Source of the DNA: Bacteroidota bacterium
GTDB lineage: Bacteria > Bacteroidota > Bacteroidia > Flavobacteriales_D > Sanyastnellaceae
NCBI GenBank assembly: GCA_027618855.1
Contig: JAQCID010000100.1
Coordinates: 1-5,309, forward strand
Length of the DNA: 5,309 nucleotides
Reading direction: 5' to 3'
Part shown: piece after piece, positions 5,296 through 5,309 of the stretch
Numbering within the stretch: position 1 is the stretch's first letter
How the letters are laid out: each line of letters starts with the position of its first letter
The notes under the pieces: generated by a model
Database searches by the model: none
Told to the model about the DNA's origin: nothing
The model's input: the letters and a program-made list of their open reading frames with translations, nothing else
Position numbers and translations under genes: made by a program

Positions 5296-5309
5296 AACGA
5301 CCTCTAAAG

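Noticed and set aside
1..5309. CRISPR array, insertion sequence or defence system
   Set aside because: No regularly spaced direct repeats, no transposase or integrase frame, and all long frames are accounted for by envelope biosynthesis genes.

Overview
The window looks like a chromosomal segment from a member of the Bacteroidota. This rests on three things: the motif pattern of the Kdo transferase, a signal peptide whose mature protein would begin with Gln, and an outer-membrane barrel whose motifs I recall beside kdtA in that phylum. Two of the plus-strand genes also lack a Shine-Dalgarno sequence. The genus cannot be fixed from sequence alone. Gene content is envelope and polysaccharide biosynthesis, and I see no transposase, integrase, CRISPR array, toxin-antitoxin pair or phage gene.

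Left half, minus strand (1-2536): an operon read right to left. It holds a DegT/DnrJ/EryC1/StrS-family PLP sugar aminotransferase, then UDP-glucose 6-dehydrogenase, then the first five codons of a further gene that runs off the window edge. The aminotransferase and dehydrogenase are 32 bp apart. The next start lies 1 bp beyond the dehydrogenase stop and has a good Shine-Dalgarno. The operon would supply UDP-glucuronate and an amino sugar nucleotide for surface glycans.

Middle (2537-2720): a 184-bp AT-rich divergent intergenic region that must hold promoters in both directions. Only weak promoter candidates are visible.

Right half, plus strand (2721-4965): a secreted outer-membrane beta-barrel protein of unknown function is followed after 16 bp by kdtA/waaA (Kdo transferase, lipid A-core synthesis). 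A class II tRNA-Leu(UAA) starts 36 bp after kdtA. No terminator separates these three, and a strong intrinsic terminator follows the tRNA.

Tail (5001-5309): no protein-coding gene, but heavily structured. A 148-bp inverted-repeat element (5001-5148) has nearly perfect 26/27-nt arms and folds on paper into a three-way junction with two inner hairpins. Further on, a degenerate copy of the 3' end of the tRNA-Leu gene (5225-5253) is followed at once by its own GNRA-capped terminator (5255-5295). This tail is the least explained part of the window and the best candidate for something undescribed. The rest is ordinary, apart from the uncharacterised barrel protein linked to kdtA.
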